A DNA stretch of 64,000 nt from Cymbidium sinense (GCA_021442155.1 CM038220.1:74821817-74885816); one strand, 5' to 3'. Numbered from the stretch's first letter, positions 24,282 through 37,157 are shown. Notes: a model not told the origin generated them from the letters alone. Numbers and translations: made by a program.

Positions 24282-27223
24282 TCTGCATAACAATGACACA
24301 TACTTGTTCATGTCTTTATGCATGTGTATTTGTATGTGATTAATGAATGAAAATCCTCTTTTATATTAAAATAAATGCAATCATGAATGACTAAGTCATT
24401 GAATTAATTAGTCATGAAATTTGGAGCTTGCCTTCTTATATTCATGTATGCAAATTTACATATGTTTGAATGCAAATGGGTATATTGTTTAGACATCCCA
24501 GGAATACGAGGCTTTAGTTAGCCCCAAGGAGGTCATTTGATTACCTCACTTTCCTGGTTAACAATGGCACGCACCTATTTAATTTCATCCCTATGTATTT
24601 TTGTATAAGAATTTAGATAAAGCTTTAAACTAATATGATTAAATAATTCAATCACACAAAATGATATAAACTTCACATACACATATCTTCATCATATAAG
24701 CATGCTAAAGCATGTTGCATGTATAGATACATTTAGGATTAAATCATATGCATGTTACATGTGATGGAAAGGAATGATTTAGCACGTGTCGTGTGATAGT
24801 AATTCAATTAAATTAATCTTAAGACACCTTTCACATTGGATAGAATTATTTAAAGTGAATCTAAACTTAGGATTAATTTAAAATGTGTAATATGATAATC
24901 AATAAAAGAAAACCAAATCAAATTAATATGCTTTAGAAAGTGGCTTAAGGTAGGGATGAAAGAGGATAATCCTCTTTCTTCTCTTTACAACACTTAGTTG
25001 CTGAGTGTAAACAAATGAAACAAAAGAAAACACAAATTAAAATTCTCAAATTAATTAAATAACTTTAAGTGAAATCAACCCTTCTTGTTAAATTAAATCT
25101 TTCTACACTTGAAAACTACAACTCTAATGCTTAGGAAGATATACCACACAAGTCTTAACACACACATTAGAACTAGGTCACCACTTCTAGCTTTATGTTA
25201 GGATGGTGCATGGTGTGATGTATGTTTCATTTTAAGATGTATTATTTTAGATTGGATGTTAGGGTGTATGCATCATAGATTGGATGTTAGGATGCTCCTA
25301 GCCTAATCATATTTTCTATAGAGGATTGTGCTTAAGGGGGCTTAAAGTAAATATAAATGCACTCTTTTGCAAGTTGCTTAAACCCCTAAGCATGATTCAA
25401 GCTAAGACAGGTGGGCTTGGCTACCCATGTGCAGGGTGAAGTCTGAAATTATATATATAACTGCTTGGGATAGTATTTATGTTTAGCTAACCTCTATTTT
25501 ATATGTGTAGTTAGATTTACTTTTTCTATTTTTAATGTAATTTTGCATTAGGAATTAGGATTAGTATTATGGGGGGATTAGGATGAGCAGTGGTCAGAAG
25601 GTTTTATCCCGGGTGCCATGTGATGCCTTGAAGTCCACCAAATCAAAGGGAAAAGAAGAAATGAAGGAGACATGAAGACATGAAGATATAAAGACTTGAA
25701 GATCTCCCATAACACTTATTCATTTATAAATTGTAATTATTCTTACATATTTTGGGTTGTATAACGGTAGAGCTCAACTACCCATCTTTTCTTTTCGGGT
25801 TGTATGGCAGGTACCCAACCACATCAGCCTCTTATTCTTTTGTGTTAGCTTATAAAATTGTTTGATGTTATGTTTAAATTGTACATTATAAATGGCATGC
25901 TTTTCATAGTTTCTTAAATGATTGATGCTTTATTGTGTGGCCTGGATGCGATTAGGTTGTTAAGATAAAAATAAATTTTCTACCCAATTACAAATCATAA
26001 CTAAAGCTTTAAATAATTCATAACCTCACCATAAAGCTTAGGCATTTAATAAGATTAATTAAAAATTTAGCAACCCCTTAGCTAAATGTTGTATGTCTCA
26101 CATCATGCATGCATATTCCTTATTCCTTGAAATTGGGGGATCTCCATCCTTACGATAGAGGAATGCTTGACCTATGAGGGCATCCCTTGTGATGGAGAAC
26201 ACCCTCTTCTGATTTAGCCAACAACCTTACTTCATCATGCATTTAGGCATATGAAAATCCTAAAGGCTTTATCAAAATGAAGTGTCAAAATTGAAATAAA
26301 ATTTGAAAAGATTTTGCATTAAATTAAGTCATTATTCATACCACTCATGCTCTAGTCTCTTAGGGAGTGGGTTTAAAGAATTTAGTCTCTTTCTAAATAA
26401 GTAATAGCCCAACTATCTTGCAATTTTGATATGACCAAATGACATGGTTTTGAATTATAGGAGGAGTTAGCTAGCTGCCACTCCAAGCAGCTGTAAGCTC
26501 AGCAGTCGAGTGGTATATCCTCTCTTATGGAGGTAAACTTTATGCCAATCTTTGCTTAGATTTAGGTCATGCTTTACCTTATGCTTAAGCTCCCTAGATT
26601 TAGGATCCGAGGTTGTTGTTTCCTTCTGGCTACAAGCATAAATCCTCACCTCTTAGGTATTTTCATAATCTTGTGTTGTTGGATTATAAGTCCTAGTGAT
26701 CTAATAAAATTTCAACTCAAATAAGGTAATCCTCTTAAAATTTAAATATATAAAGCCCAATCATAAGATAGAATGAAATGCTCACTAAGTTTTTAGTACC
26801 ATGAGCATTCCCTACTTATTCTCTTTGGCTTCCAAAAATAAGTCTTCTCCTTGAACTTTCTAATTTAATTTTTCAAATATATCCAATCCTTTGATAATCT
26901 AGCTTTGAAATCTTTAGAGACAACAATTGCTTACTTTAATCGAGAGTATTCCTAAGAAATTTACCTTCTTAGGATGTAATTAACTATGGAGACTTGCCTC
27001 CATAGAAAACTTTAGAACCCGGATTAATATAAACCATGCTTTATTCATCCATGTAAAGCAAGGGAAAAATCTCTGATACATTCAAAGACCCATCATGCCT
27101 TGGAAGTCCTTATTAAGTGATTAGGTCCATTGAAGGGTGATCCCTCCACCTTTTGAGATAGTACACCATACCTCAATATCGTACCTGATCACTTTAATAA
27201 GTACTCCCTATAATCTATGTGGT
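24282..27223 (+). mobile_element. Giant LTR (subtype B), right part after nested insertion
   Basis: It continues L5 of the LTR begun at 11506. A tandem unit lies near 24478, GGATTGTGCTTAAGG near 25322, and the GAGCAGTGG block near 25585. The 3'-terminal box runs from about 27020 to 27223. It stops at CTATGTGGT, about 45 bp before the expected ACCACA, where the next forward LTR begins. The missing tail should lie right of the window if the LTR at 27224 was inserted here. Confidence 0.85.
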
Positions 27224-30200
27224 TGTTGACCTTACTTTTTGAGTGAGTTCTTAACCTACTTTTCATAAACATAGGAGTCTTCTAGATACTAAGACCTCCC
27301 TAGTCATAAAATACTTCTAGTGATTAGGTGAACTCTTAACCTAAGTCTAGAGACTTAGAAGGGTTAATCAAAGGATAAGGCCATGCCTTAGAGACCTAGA
27401 AAATTACCTACCCTATAGCCTAAATCCAATCTGCGTACACCTTCTTAAACTCAAATCAAATCCAAATTTCCAGCCAAACCTCAAAATCAATTTCAAATCC
27501 AAATCAAATTCCAAATCAAATGATTGATACCCTTGATTAAATCCATTCTAAGCCCTATGATCTTATCCTATGGACTTAGCCTTAGAGAAATTCAAATCAA
27601 TCCAAATTCAATTGATTTTCTCCAAGACTAATTCAACCCCTCAATCTTGTACCAAATCCAAATCCAAACCCCAAACCAAATGATTGCAACCCATAATCAA
27701 ATTTAAAATCAAAATCCTCCTTGAAGCCTTATGAATGAATTCCATGACCTTAACCAAATCTTAACCAAAATCAAGCCAAAATCAATTGATTTCATTATAA
27801 ATCAATTATTCATTCATTTATATTCATAAATATAAATGAAACCCCAATCCCAATGACCAAAACTAAATCAAACTAAATCAATTTTCTTCTTAGCCCTATT
27901 GACTTGCATCCATGAGCTTGGTCAAATTTGCTTCCAAATCACTCCAAACTCAAGTGATTTTCTCATCAATTATTTATATATTCATTTATATTCCCAAATA
28001 TAAATGAAATATAAATTCAAATATCCAAAACCAAATCAAAAATCAAACCAAAACCTAATTTATATCCTTTAATCCAATTTCTTGGACTTAACCAAATCCT
28101 ATCCAAATCAAATCAAAACCAAGGAATTTTCTCTTAAATCAATCATTCCTTCAATCATCTATCCAAATATAAAAGAAACATACAATCATTAAGCCAAATT
28201 CAAGTCAACCCAAGTCAAGCCCAACTTAGCCCTTTTAGCTTGAAGATTTCAAATGAACCAAAACCTAACATAGCCCAAATTGATTGCAGTTGGAATTATA
28301 TTTCAATCCTAAACTCATATATAAATCCAACTAAACCTTAATCAAACCAAAACTAAGCCAATTGACCCATTTAGGTCCACTTAACCCAAAGTGGCCTAAA
28401 GGACCTTTTTGAGTTGAGTTCTAATCCAACCTAAATTGGATTGAACCTAACCTATCCAAGCCTTATATCATGATCAACAATCATCTTAGGTTAATTAATT
28501 GTCATGAATTGGGTCAAACCAAGTCAGCCTAGCCTGTTGACCAAGTCAACCCTTTAACCCATATGAGCCCAAACTACCCAAATTGTAACCTAAGCCAAAT
28601 CCATTGAAATCAATGATTCAAATCAACCTAAAACCAACATTTGAACATGAATTGACCTCCAATTGAGCCAAACCAAAACCCAATTGAAAGTTGACCCAAA
28701 TTGACCTAAAAGGCCAAAATAGGTCAAATCAAATTCAATCTAAATTGATTACAACTAATGGCTCAAGTTCATTCCAAATTAATTATTGAACTTGACCAAA
28801 GCCATAATTGAGCACAATTTGATCAATTGGTCAACTTACCTCAAATTAACCTAAAGGATCAAATTGGCCTAAATCTAAATTAAACCAAACCAAAGACACC
28901 AATACACTCCAAATGATCATTTGAACTTGACCCAACCTTTGGTTCGACCCAATTTGGCCAATTAGTCAACCTAACTTGATTTGACCCAATTTGACCTAAA
29001 TGGGTCAAATTGTCAAATTGAACCCAATGAACTCCAAATGATATGAAACATGGTCCAACTAACTTTTGACTCATTTCAATTCTGCCCTAATCAAATTTAA
29101 TGCCAAATGACAACTCTACCCTTGTGCTAAGGGTGTCACATGAGATAAAATACCTAAGTAAATGGTCATTTCTCTTCTTTGGCCACTTGGCACTCATTCA
29201 CTGGTCCACTTAGGCTCCAAGGACATTGACCAACCTAACACAAGAGGTGGTTGGGTCAACCGTGACTCTTGGGGATGTAAATTTACTTCATTTGTCCTCC
29301 ATTGGAACACTTGGCAAGGACTCACTCCCCTTGCCTTGGCTACATTCTCACACCTTCCTCCATTCATGTGAAGCCACCTAGGATGATTCCCTGCCATTCC
29401 TAGCCACCCCAAGCCAAGGACATCCACTAGGGGCCAAAAATCAAAATGGAAGGGGATTTTCGTCCAAAACCAAACACAAGGAAATAGAAACCTACAAATT
29501 TCTCCTCCTACACTCATTTCAATCCCATAGAGCTCCCAAACCAACCAGCAATCATTCCCACTTCATTTTGGAGTGAAAACCATCAAAATCAAGTGGATTT
29601 CGGTGAGGAAGCGATGGCCATTGGTGGATACATCATTCCAAAGGGAGGCAAAGGTCTAAATCTATTCCAAAGCCTCTTCTTGCATTTAGGAGTATGCTCG
29701 GATCATCACTGTCATCGAAAATCATCCCCGATGAGGTAATTTTCAGGAACCATAGCTGGCCTTTGGTTCTTTTGTTTGTGATAATTTTTGCAAGATTTTA
29801 AGAATTTTTTCAGAAGACCTTTGCATATTTCATTTTACATAATCCCAATGTGAAAATAAAGGTTCTCCAGCGAGAATAGATGCGAAATTGAGCCCGTTCA
29901 GATGAAATTTCATTCAATTTTATGAAAACCCCATTTTTTATTCATTATACTATTCACTCACCCATCGTTCTCATTGCCTGGGAAACACGAGTAGTAGTAG
30001 CCATCTAATTTCATGTTCAGGGAATTGGACAGTCTAGATTAGCCCCAAATCACATGTTTCAGGCTGCCAGATTATGTGGATCAATCTGGACTATCCGATC
30101 CGTGATCAGACGGTCCGATCCAACACACGTCGAATGGACCATTTTCCTCGCTTTTGGTGCGACACGCGATCCATTATACACTCGCATTGCCTCATAGTGC

Positions 30201-30229
30201 CTCACACTATGTTAAATAGAAAATTTGAT

Positions 30230-30720
30230 CTTTTCTGATTTTAAAAAGTAATTAAATCACCTAAAACTTTAAAAATTTATAGAAAATAAAATACTTAACA
30301 AAAATTACAAATAATGGCTCGTTGGAATTGTCTTTTGGAAAGGAATCCAACAAATTCAAAATCCACAAATTTCAATGAATATTTTGAGCTTAATTTAAGT
30401 TTTAGTAAAAATTAAAATTTAATTAAATTAAACTAAAAATATAAATCAGATTATGTTGAAATTTTTAGAGATTGAAACTAAAGTTAATATACACATACCT
30501 TAAAAATTTCATGTCAAAAAGATTTCTAGATTGGGAGATATTATATTATGAAGCTCAAATAGTCTAATTTAGTTAAAATGAATTAATGGACTTTATAAAA
30601 ATCATAAAAAATCATTTAAATCTGCTAAAACTTTGAAAAACTATAACAAATCATAGAAAAATCATAAAAATACAAACAAATACTCATTTTAAAGGTATTT
30701 CACAGGAGAATTTAATAAAA
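30230..30720 (+). repeat. Diverged ~400-bp duplication at the start of L5
   Basis: The set AAACTTTaaaaa...TATAGAAAATA...AATGGCTC...GGAATCCAACAAA...GAGCTTAATTTAAG near 30260-30410 recurs as AAACTTTGAAAAAC...CATAGAAAAATC...CTCATTTTAAAGG...AGGCTTAATTTGGG near 30630-30765. All other LTR copies have this block once. Confidence 0.6.
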
Positions 30721-31974
30721 TTTTCCCATTTGATTATGAAGAGTGATTAAGGCTTAATTTGGGTTTAACTAAAACTTAATTAGCTTAATTACTCCTTAAT
30801 TACCATAAGTAATTAATCCCAAACTTTCTGAAGTTGATTAATGGGATGACCTTTGCCTCCCATAATTTTCTTCGGATTTATTGCTTGGTTATTTAGGGAA
30901 TTTTCTTATCTTAGCCATAATTATTTTATTAATTAATTAGGTGATTAATTAACATTTTAAACAATAAAGAATCCATTAATTAAGTTTTTTAATCATTGTG
31001 GAACAGTGAATGGGCATGGGGAATGAGATTGGGACCTTTTTCCCATTCTTTTCCCTAAGTTCATTCCACTTGACATAAAATTAACTAATTTGGGGCTAAT
31101 TAATGGTTTACTTCATTAATTAAATTGCTTAATTAATTAAATTGAAATTATAATCATTCTAGATCTCATCTGACTAAGTTTTTGGGGTAGATTCTTAGGT
31201 GTTCAATATCTAAGAGAATCCTAAGAAAATTATAATTATCCCATATATGTAAGAGAATTATAAGAGTACTTAATTAAGTCCCTTAGTTTAATTAACCATT
31301 AATTGTGAGCTAATTGCATTAGGCCCCTTTCATTGCTAGAGATCATTGTTGATTTAGTTTCTAATGCTTATGCATATCATGTTGGCTCACCATTATTTGG
31401 GTAAATATGTTAAGGTGATATAAGAAAGGGGTAATTAATGGGCTTAACTCATATTGCAGCTTAATTAATCTATAAAATCAACTTAATTTCTTTTCATTAA
31501 ACCAAATTAATTCACCAATGTAGAAATGGGTTAGAAGCAACAAATGATTGTCAAATCAAACATCCAAAAGTAACTTAATAAGAAGCTTTGGTTTACTTTA
31601 AATGATTGTATTTGATATGATTGTCTTAGAATTAGTTTGATCGAATGAAACATGTGTTTTATGTCTTATTATTCTTTTCCAATCATATTAAATGATGTGT
31701 GTCATGTGGTTTCATGCATTCATATTTTCAAAATGTTTAAACTTAAATGACTTTCCTTTATATCAAGCTTGTATGTGTTTATTTAATTTAATATATGTGT
31801 GGCTATTATCACTATTAAATCCAAATAAATTTTCAAAAAGCTAATAAATGAATAATAACATATGAAGTGATAGTAGTTATGATTACATATAAGTTTGCAT
31901 GTGCTTACAACTTAAGTATGTGAAATAGCTTTCTTTTCTTTAATCCATATAGTTTCACATGTATTTGAATGTTA

Positions 31975-32560
31975 ATAAGTATACAGTCTAGAAATCCTGC
32001 GAATATGAGGCTTTAGTTAGCCCTAAGGAGGTCATTTGATTACCTCACTTCCCTGATCTAACAACAACACATACTTCTTTGATTTCATTTAAATGTGTTC
32101 CTACATTAGAATTGGAATGAAATTTTATTTCACATACATAAATGTTTTAATCAAATAAAAATATAATTTTTGCATGATTTTATTTCTCTTGCTTACATTA
32201 TTCATGTGTAGAGATATGTGGGTATATAGTTTGGACATCCGGAAAATGAGGCTTTAACTAGCCCAAGGAGGTCATTTGATTACATCACTTTCTTGGTTTA
32301 ACAAATAGCTTATTTCTCTTACATGTGTATGTATGTGTATAAGGATGAAAATCCCTCTTTTCTACTAAAAAATACATTCATTTATAATAGACTAAGTGAT
32401 TAAAGTAATTAGCCATATGATTTGGGGTCTCTTTCCTTATGTTCTTACATACAAATTTACATGTGTTTGAATGCAAATGGTTATATAGTTTAGACATCCC
32501 GAGTATATGAGGCTTTAGCTAGCCCCAAGGAGGTCATTTGATTACCTCACTTCCCTAGTT
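31975..32560 (+). repeat. L5 tandem repeat, three units in the 5' LTR
   Basis: Units begin near 31979, 32219 and 32484. Each has a GACATCC or GAAATCC box, GAGGCTTTA, and an AAGGAGGTCATTTGATTAC hairpin. Confidence 0.75.
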
Positions 32561-33487
32561 TAATAGTGACACGCACCTATTTAATTTTATTCTTATGTAT
32601 TTTTGTATAAGACTTTGGATAAAGCTCTAAATTAATATGATTAAGTAATTCAATGAAATAAGAAATATAAGCTTCAAATATGCACATCTATGTTCATCAT
32701 TTGAGTGTGCTAAAATATGGTGTATGTATAGATATGATTAGGATTAAATCATATGCATGTTATATGTGATGGAAAGGTATGATTGAACATAAATCATATG
32801 ATAGTATTTCAATTAGATTAATCTTAAGAAGCCTTTCACATTGAATAAAATTATTTAAGGTGAACCTAAACTTAGGATTAATTTAAAATGTGTAATAAGC
32901 CATTCACTAAAGGAAATAAATTACATTAACATGCTTTAGAAAGTGGCTTAGGTTAGGGGTGAAAGGGGGCAATTCTCTTTTCTCTCTTTAAAACACTTAG
33001 TTGCTAAGTGTAGGTCATATGAGACAAATTAAAACACAAATTAAAACTTGCAAATAAATTAAAACACTTGAAGTAAAACCACCCTTTAAATTGAATCTTT
33101 CTACACTTAGAAAATCTTAACTCTAAAGCCTAGTTAGGATATACCACATAAGCTTTAATACACGCATATTAGAATAAGTCACCACTTCTAACTTTATGTT
33201 AGAGTGGTGCATGGTTTTATGAATATTTTATTTTGTGATGTATTATTTTAGACTAGATGTTAGGGTGTATGTTTTATAGATTGGATGTTAGACCATGATT
33301 AGCCTAATCATATTTTTTATAGGGGATTATGCGTAAGGGGCCGCTGAAAAATAAATATAAATGCTCTCTTTGCAGGTTGCTTAAGCTCTTTAGCATAATC
33401 CAAGTTAGGATAGGTGGGCTTGGTTACCCATGTGCAGGTTACTAAGCCCAAATTATAAATATAACTGCTTGAGTTGTATGTATGTTT

Positions 33488-33510
33488 AGCTAACCTCTAT
33501 TTTGCAGGTG
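33488..33510 (+). other. Candidate 3' splice site in L5
   Basis: GCTAACCTCTATTTTGCAG|GT has a CTAAC branch-like element, a pyrimidine tract and TGCAG ending at 33507. The same site is kept in the reverse copy near 43778-43795 and, weaker, near 25490 and 22430. The short branch-to-acceptor distance (about 15 nt) counts against it. Confidence 0.35.
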
Positions 33511-35244
33511 TAATTAGATTTACTTTTCCTATTTTAATGTAATTTTGTATTAGGAATTAAGATTAGTGCTATGGGGAGATAAGGATGAATAATGGCTAGA
33601 AGGCTTTTTCTTGGGTGGCCATGTGATGCCTTTGAAGTGGAGTAAATCAAATCAAAAGAAGATATAAAGATGAAGACATGAAGTGTGAAGAATGAACCCC
33701 ATAGCTTTTTTATTTGTAATTTGTAAATTATTCTTTTATGTATCAAGTTGTATAAGGGTAGAACTCGGCTAGCCATTCTCTTTTTTTGACAGAGATACCC
33801 GACCACACCAGCCTTTTATTCTTTTACATTAGCTATAAAATGTTTGATGTTATGTTTAGCTTGTACATTATAAATTACATGCCTTTTCATGTCTCTTTAT
33901 GATTGGTTTTTGTTGTATGGCCTGGATGCAATTAGGCTCTTAGAAAAACATAAACCTTTTACACAACTACAACTCATAATTAAATTTTTAAATAACTCAT
34001 AACCTCACATAAAGCCTAGGCATTAAATCAAGATAATTAAAAGATTTAGCAACCCCTTTAGTTGTATGGTTGTATGCCTAATATCATGAAGCATCTTCTA
34101 CCACTCTTGCAAAAATGAGGGCCTCCATTATTGCACGCATGGGAACCGGTTGACCTATGAGAGTAACTCTTACTGATGGAGCTTTCACCCTCTTCTCTTC
34201 TAATTTTCCCAATAATCCATTTCATCATGGATTTAGACATATGAAAATCCCAAAGCCTTTATCAAAATGAAGTGTCAAATACAAATAAAATTTGAAAAAA
34301 TTTGCGTTAGACTAAGTCATTACTCATACCACTCATGCTCTAGTCTTTTTAGGGAGTGGGTTTAAGGACTTAGTCTCTTTCAAAATAATAATAACCTAAC
34401 TATCTTACAAATCACATGGCTTGCCTACATGATATTAAAGCATAGGAGGAGTTAGCTGGTGCCCACTCCAGGCAGTTGTAAGCTCAGCAATCAGGTGGTT
34501 TATTCTCTCTTATGGAGGTAAACCTTATACTCATTTTCACTTAGATTTAGATTATGCTTTAGCTCTTATTAAAGATCCATAGATTTAGGATTTGAGGTAG
34601 TTATTTCCTTTGGGCTACTATCATAAATCCTCACATTTTTTGTATTTTCACAACCTTGTGTTGCTTGGATTATAAGTCCTAGCTTTCTAATGAAATGTCA
34701 ACTTCAATAAAATAAATCTCTTCAATTTCAAACATATAAAGCCCAACCATAGGATAGATTGGAATGCTCACTAGGCTTCTTAGTATCATGAGCATTTCCT
34801 ACTTATTCCTTTGGCTTCTAAAATAAGTCTTCTCCTTAAACAATCCCATTTGATTTTCCAAACATAATCAATTTATTGATATTCTAGCCTTGAAATCTTT
34901 GGAGACTTTAATTTCTACTTTAATCAAGAATATTCCTAAGGGATTCCCATTCATTAGGATCTAATTAACTATGGGGACTTACCTCCATGGGGAACTTAAT
35001 GGACTCAATTTAAAATAAACCTTGCTTTACTTTTCCATGTAAAGGAGGGAAAAATCTCTGGTACATTCGAAGACCAATCATGCCTTAGGAGTCCTTATTA
35101 GCTGATTAAGTCCATTATAGGGTGGTGATTTCCATCTTTCAAGATACTGCATCATTTGTTACTATTATACTCGATCCCTTCATTAACTACCGTAAGATTT
35201 GTGTGGTGTCGATATCTCAAAAATAAAATACCACAGATTTTTCT

Positions 35245-35262
35245 GGTGACTCCACTGGAGAT
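35245..35262 (+). other. Primer binding site (arginine-tRNA type)
   Basis: TGGTGACTCCACTGGAGA follows the LTR end after GATTTTTC. It begins with TGG, the complement of the tRNA CCA end. From memory, Ogre-type elements use TGGCGACTC-type sites complementary to tRNA-Arg. This site differs from the expected TGGCGACTCCACTGGGGA by a C-to-T and a G-to-A change, both typical of deamination. The exact tRNA match was not computed. Confidence 0.75.
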
Positions 35263-35764
35263 GGTTCTTCTCTCCATCTTTAGTAGACATTATTGTCTCC
35301 AAGCATTGATAGTGGACATATATTTTATGTAAGCCCAAGAATATTTTTCTTTCTGTTGGCACTTAGGTTATTTCATCCTTAAGTAAAGCTAACCAACTTC
35401 CTTAAGGTTTTAGGACCTCACTCCGTGTAGGTCTTAAAACCCCTATTGGCTCCCCCAATAGGTAAAAATAAATTAACTAAACTAAAGGAGATGACTAAAA
35501 ATTTTTCCTCTTGGTAAGGCATGGTTCATCCCATAATAAATCCTTTGCAGAAATATTATTTTCAAAAAGCACTTTTCAAATTAATTAAAAGTCACATTAC
35601 AAAAGATTTGCAGAAGAATTTTCTAAAAAACTCAAAGATAACCAAACCCCATTTAACAATGTCTACAATTGTTACATGGAGGTTCTTTTCGAAAGAAAAA
35701 TCAAATAATTTTACAATCTCTTTCTCAAAGCACCTTTTTTTTTTTGTAAAATAGCTATCTTTAT
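35263..35764 (+). other. Proximal part of the 5' untranslated leader
   Basis: AT-rich sequence between the primer site and the hairpin array. The frame 35521-35754 has no recognisable motif and ends in a T-tract-coded poly-Phe. A short palindrome CCTATTGGCTCCCCCAATAGG lies near 35442-35462. Nothing else was recognised. Confidence 0.5.
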
Positions 35765-37031
35765 TTCAACATACGTAGGTTTGTTGGATGAAGATCCTAT
35801 TTTCAAATGAAATCATGACATAAAATTGAAATTCCATTTACACATTTCATATGTGCTAAGTTGTAGTTTCCACTTTTCCAAAAGCAATATCATGCACAAA
35901 AATCCCACTTTTGAAAATCAATAAATATAATTGAACTACATTTAACATACTTAGTTTTGTTAAGTGGAACTCCCCTTTTTCAAAACAAAGTCAAAACACA
36001 TTTGAATTCCATTTGACATACCTAAATTTGTCAAATGAGAATTCTTTTTTGCAAAAATCAAAACAAATTGGACTCTACTTAACATACCCACATTTGCTAA
36101 GTAGAGTTACCTTTTCCAAAACAAAGTCAAAACACAATTGAATTCCATTTGACATATCCAAATTTGTCAAATGAGAATTCTCTTTTTCAAAAATTAAAAC
36201 AAATTAGACTTTACTTAACATACCCACATTTGCTAAGTAGAGTTCCCTTTTCAAAAACCATAAACAAATCAAATACAATTGAACTCCATTTGACATACCC
36301 AAATTTGTCAAATGAGAGTTCCATTTTTCAAAATTGAAAATAAATTGAACTCTATTTAACATATCACAGTTGTTAAATAGAAGTTCCCCTCTTTCAAAAT
36401 AAAACAAAACAAACTCATCAAACACACTTGAGCCTTACTTAACATACCTAAATTTGTTAAGTTAAGGTCTCATTTTTCAAATCAAAACAAACTCATCAAA
36501 CACTTGAGCCTTATTTAACATACCTAAATTTGTTAAGTAAAGGTCTCATTTTTCAAATCAAAATAAAGTCATCATACACACTTGAGCCTTACTTACCATA
36601 CCCAAATTTGTTAAGTAAATGTCTTATTTTTCAAATAAAATCAAAGTACATCAAACACATTTGGGCCTTACTTAGCATACTTAAATTTGCTAAGTACCCC
36701 ATTTGAAAACAAATTAAACACATGACACACATCATCAAAAACAAATAAAAATGTTTTCAAAAATATTTTTGAACATACATTTGAGCCTCATTTAGCATAT
36801 CTAAATTTGTGAAGTGAAGACTCCAAACATCAAATAAAAATTTTCAAATAAAGGATAAACAAAATAAATACATCTCCAAAGTCTCTCCAAAGTGAACTGA
36901 ACCTCATTCAACATACTCAAATTTGTTGAATGAAGGATTTAAATCAAAATCAAAATTCAATGGCAAGACACCTCAAATCTTCCAACTAATGAACCCCATC
37001 AAGCATACTTAAATTTGTTAAGCATGGGTTC
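35765..37031 (+). repeat. Array of at least 15 covarying hairpins in the element leader
   Basis: Each unit is an inverted repeat around a 10-nt loop of consensus TAC(C/T)(C/T)AAATT, the 5' arm ending ACA (rarely GCA or CCA) and the 3' arm starting TGT or TGC. Clear units start at 35765, 35939, 36010, 36072, 36140, 36212, 36281, 36347, 36437, 36511, 36589, 36669, 36789, 36902 and 36991, with a degenerate one near 35836. Inner arms include CATTTGACA/TGTCAAATG, CTATTTAACA/TGTTAAATAG, ACTTAACA/TGTTAAGT, TACTTAGCA/TGCTAAGTA and CATTCAACA/TGTTGAATG. Outer arms include GAATTC/GAATTC, GAACTC/GAGTTC, CCT/AGG and GAACCC/GGGTTC. A bulged A separates inner from outer stem in several units. The array lies just upstream of gag on the same strand. 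Structure is seen; function is unknown. Confidence 0.85.
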
Positions 37032-37157
37032 AAAATTCCAAGTTAATATCAAAAATTAATTTTTGAAGACAAATATAAAAGCAACTGGTATGACTCAGTT
37101 ATATTTCAAAAAATATAGTGATATCAACACAGTTAGTTCTTTCGAAATTTAGTTGCT

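Larger units (their letters stand above)
27224..35236 (+). mobile_element. 5' LTR of the coding element, 8013 bp (subtype B)
   Basis: It starts TGTTGACC and ends ACCACA at 35231-35236, followed 8 bp later by the primer binding site. L1 is 27224-27430, L2 to 28360, L3 to 29060, L4 to 30220, then L5. L2 hairpins lie near 27820 and 27980. L5 tandem units lie near 31979, 32219 and 32484. L4 is the most diverged of all copies. L5 begins with a duplicated block (about 30240-30600) not seen elsewhere. The left flank GTGGT is inside the 3' end of the previous LTR. Confidence 0.88.

Noticed and set aside
29194..29544. 116-codon minus-strand frame
   Set aside because: It lies in the diverged L4 of the LTR at 27224 with no counterpart elsewhere. 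It overlaps a plus-strand frame, and both look like chance.
36149..36425. Open frames with repeated TYPNLSNE-like or minus-strand MLNRVQ-like peptides
   Set aside because: They are translations of the leader hairpin repeats. Unit lengths are not multiples of three throughout and stops interrupt most units.
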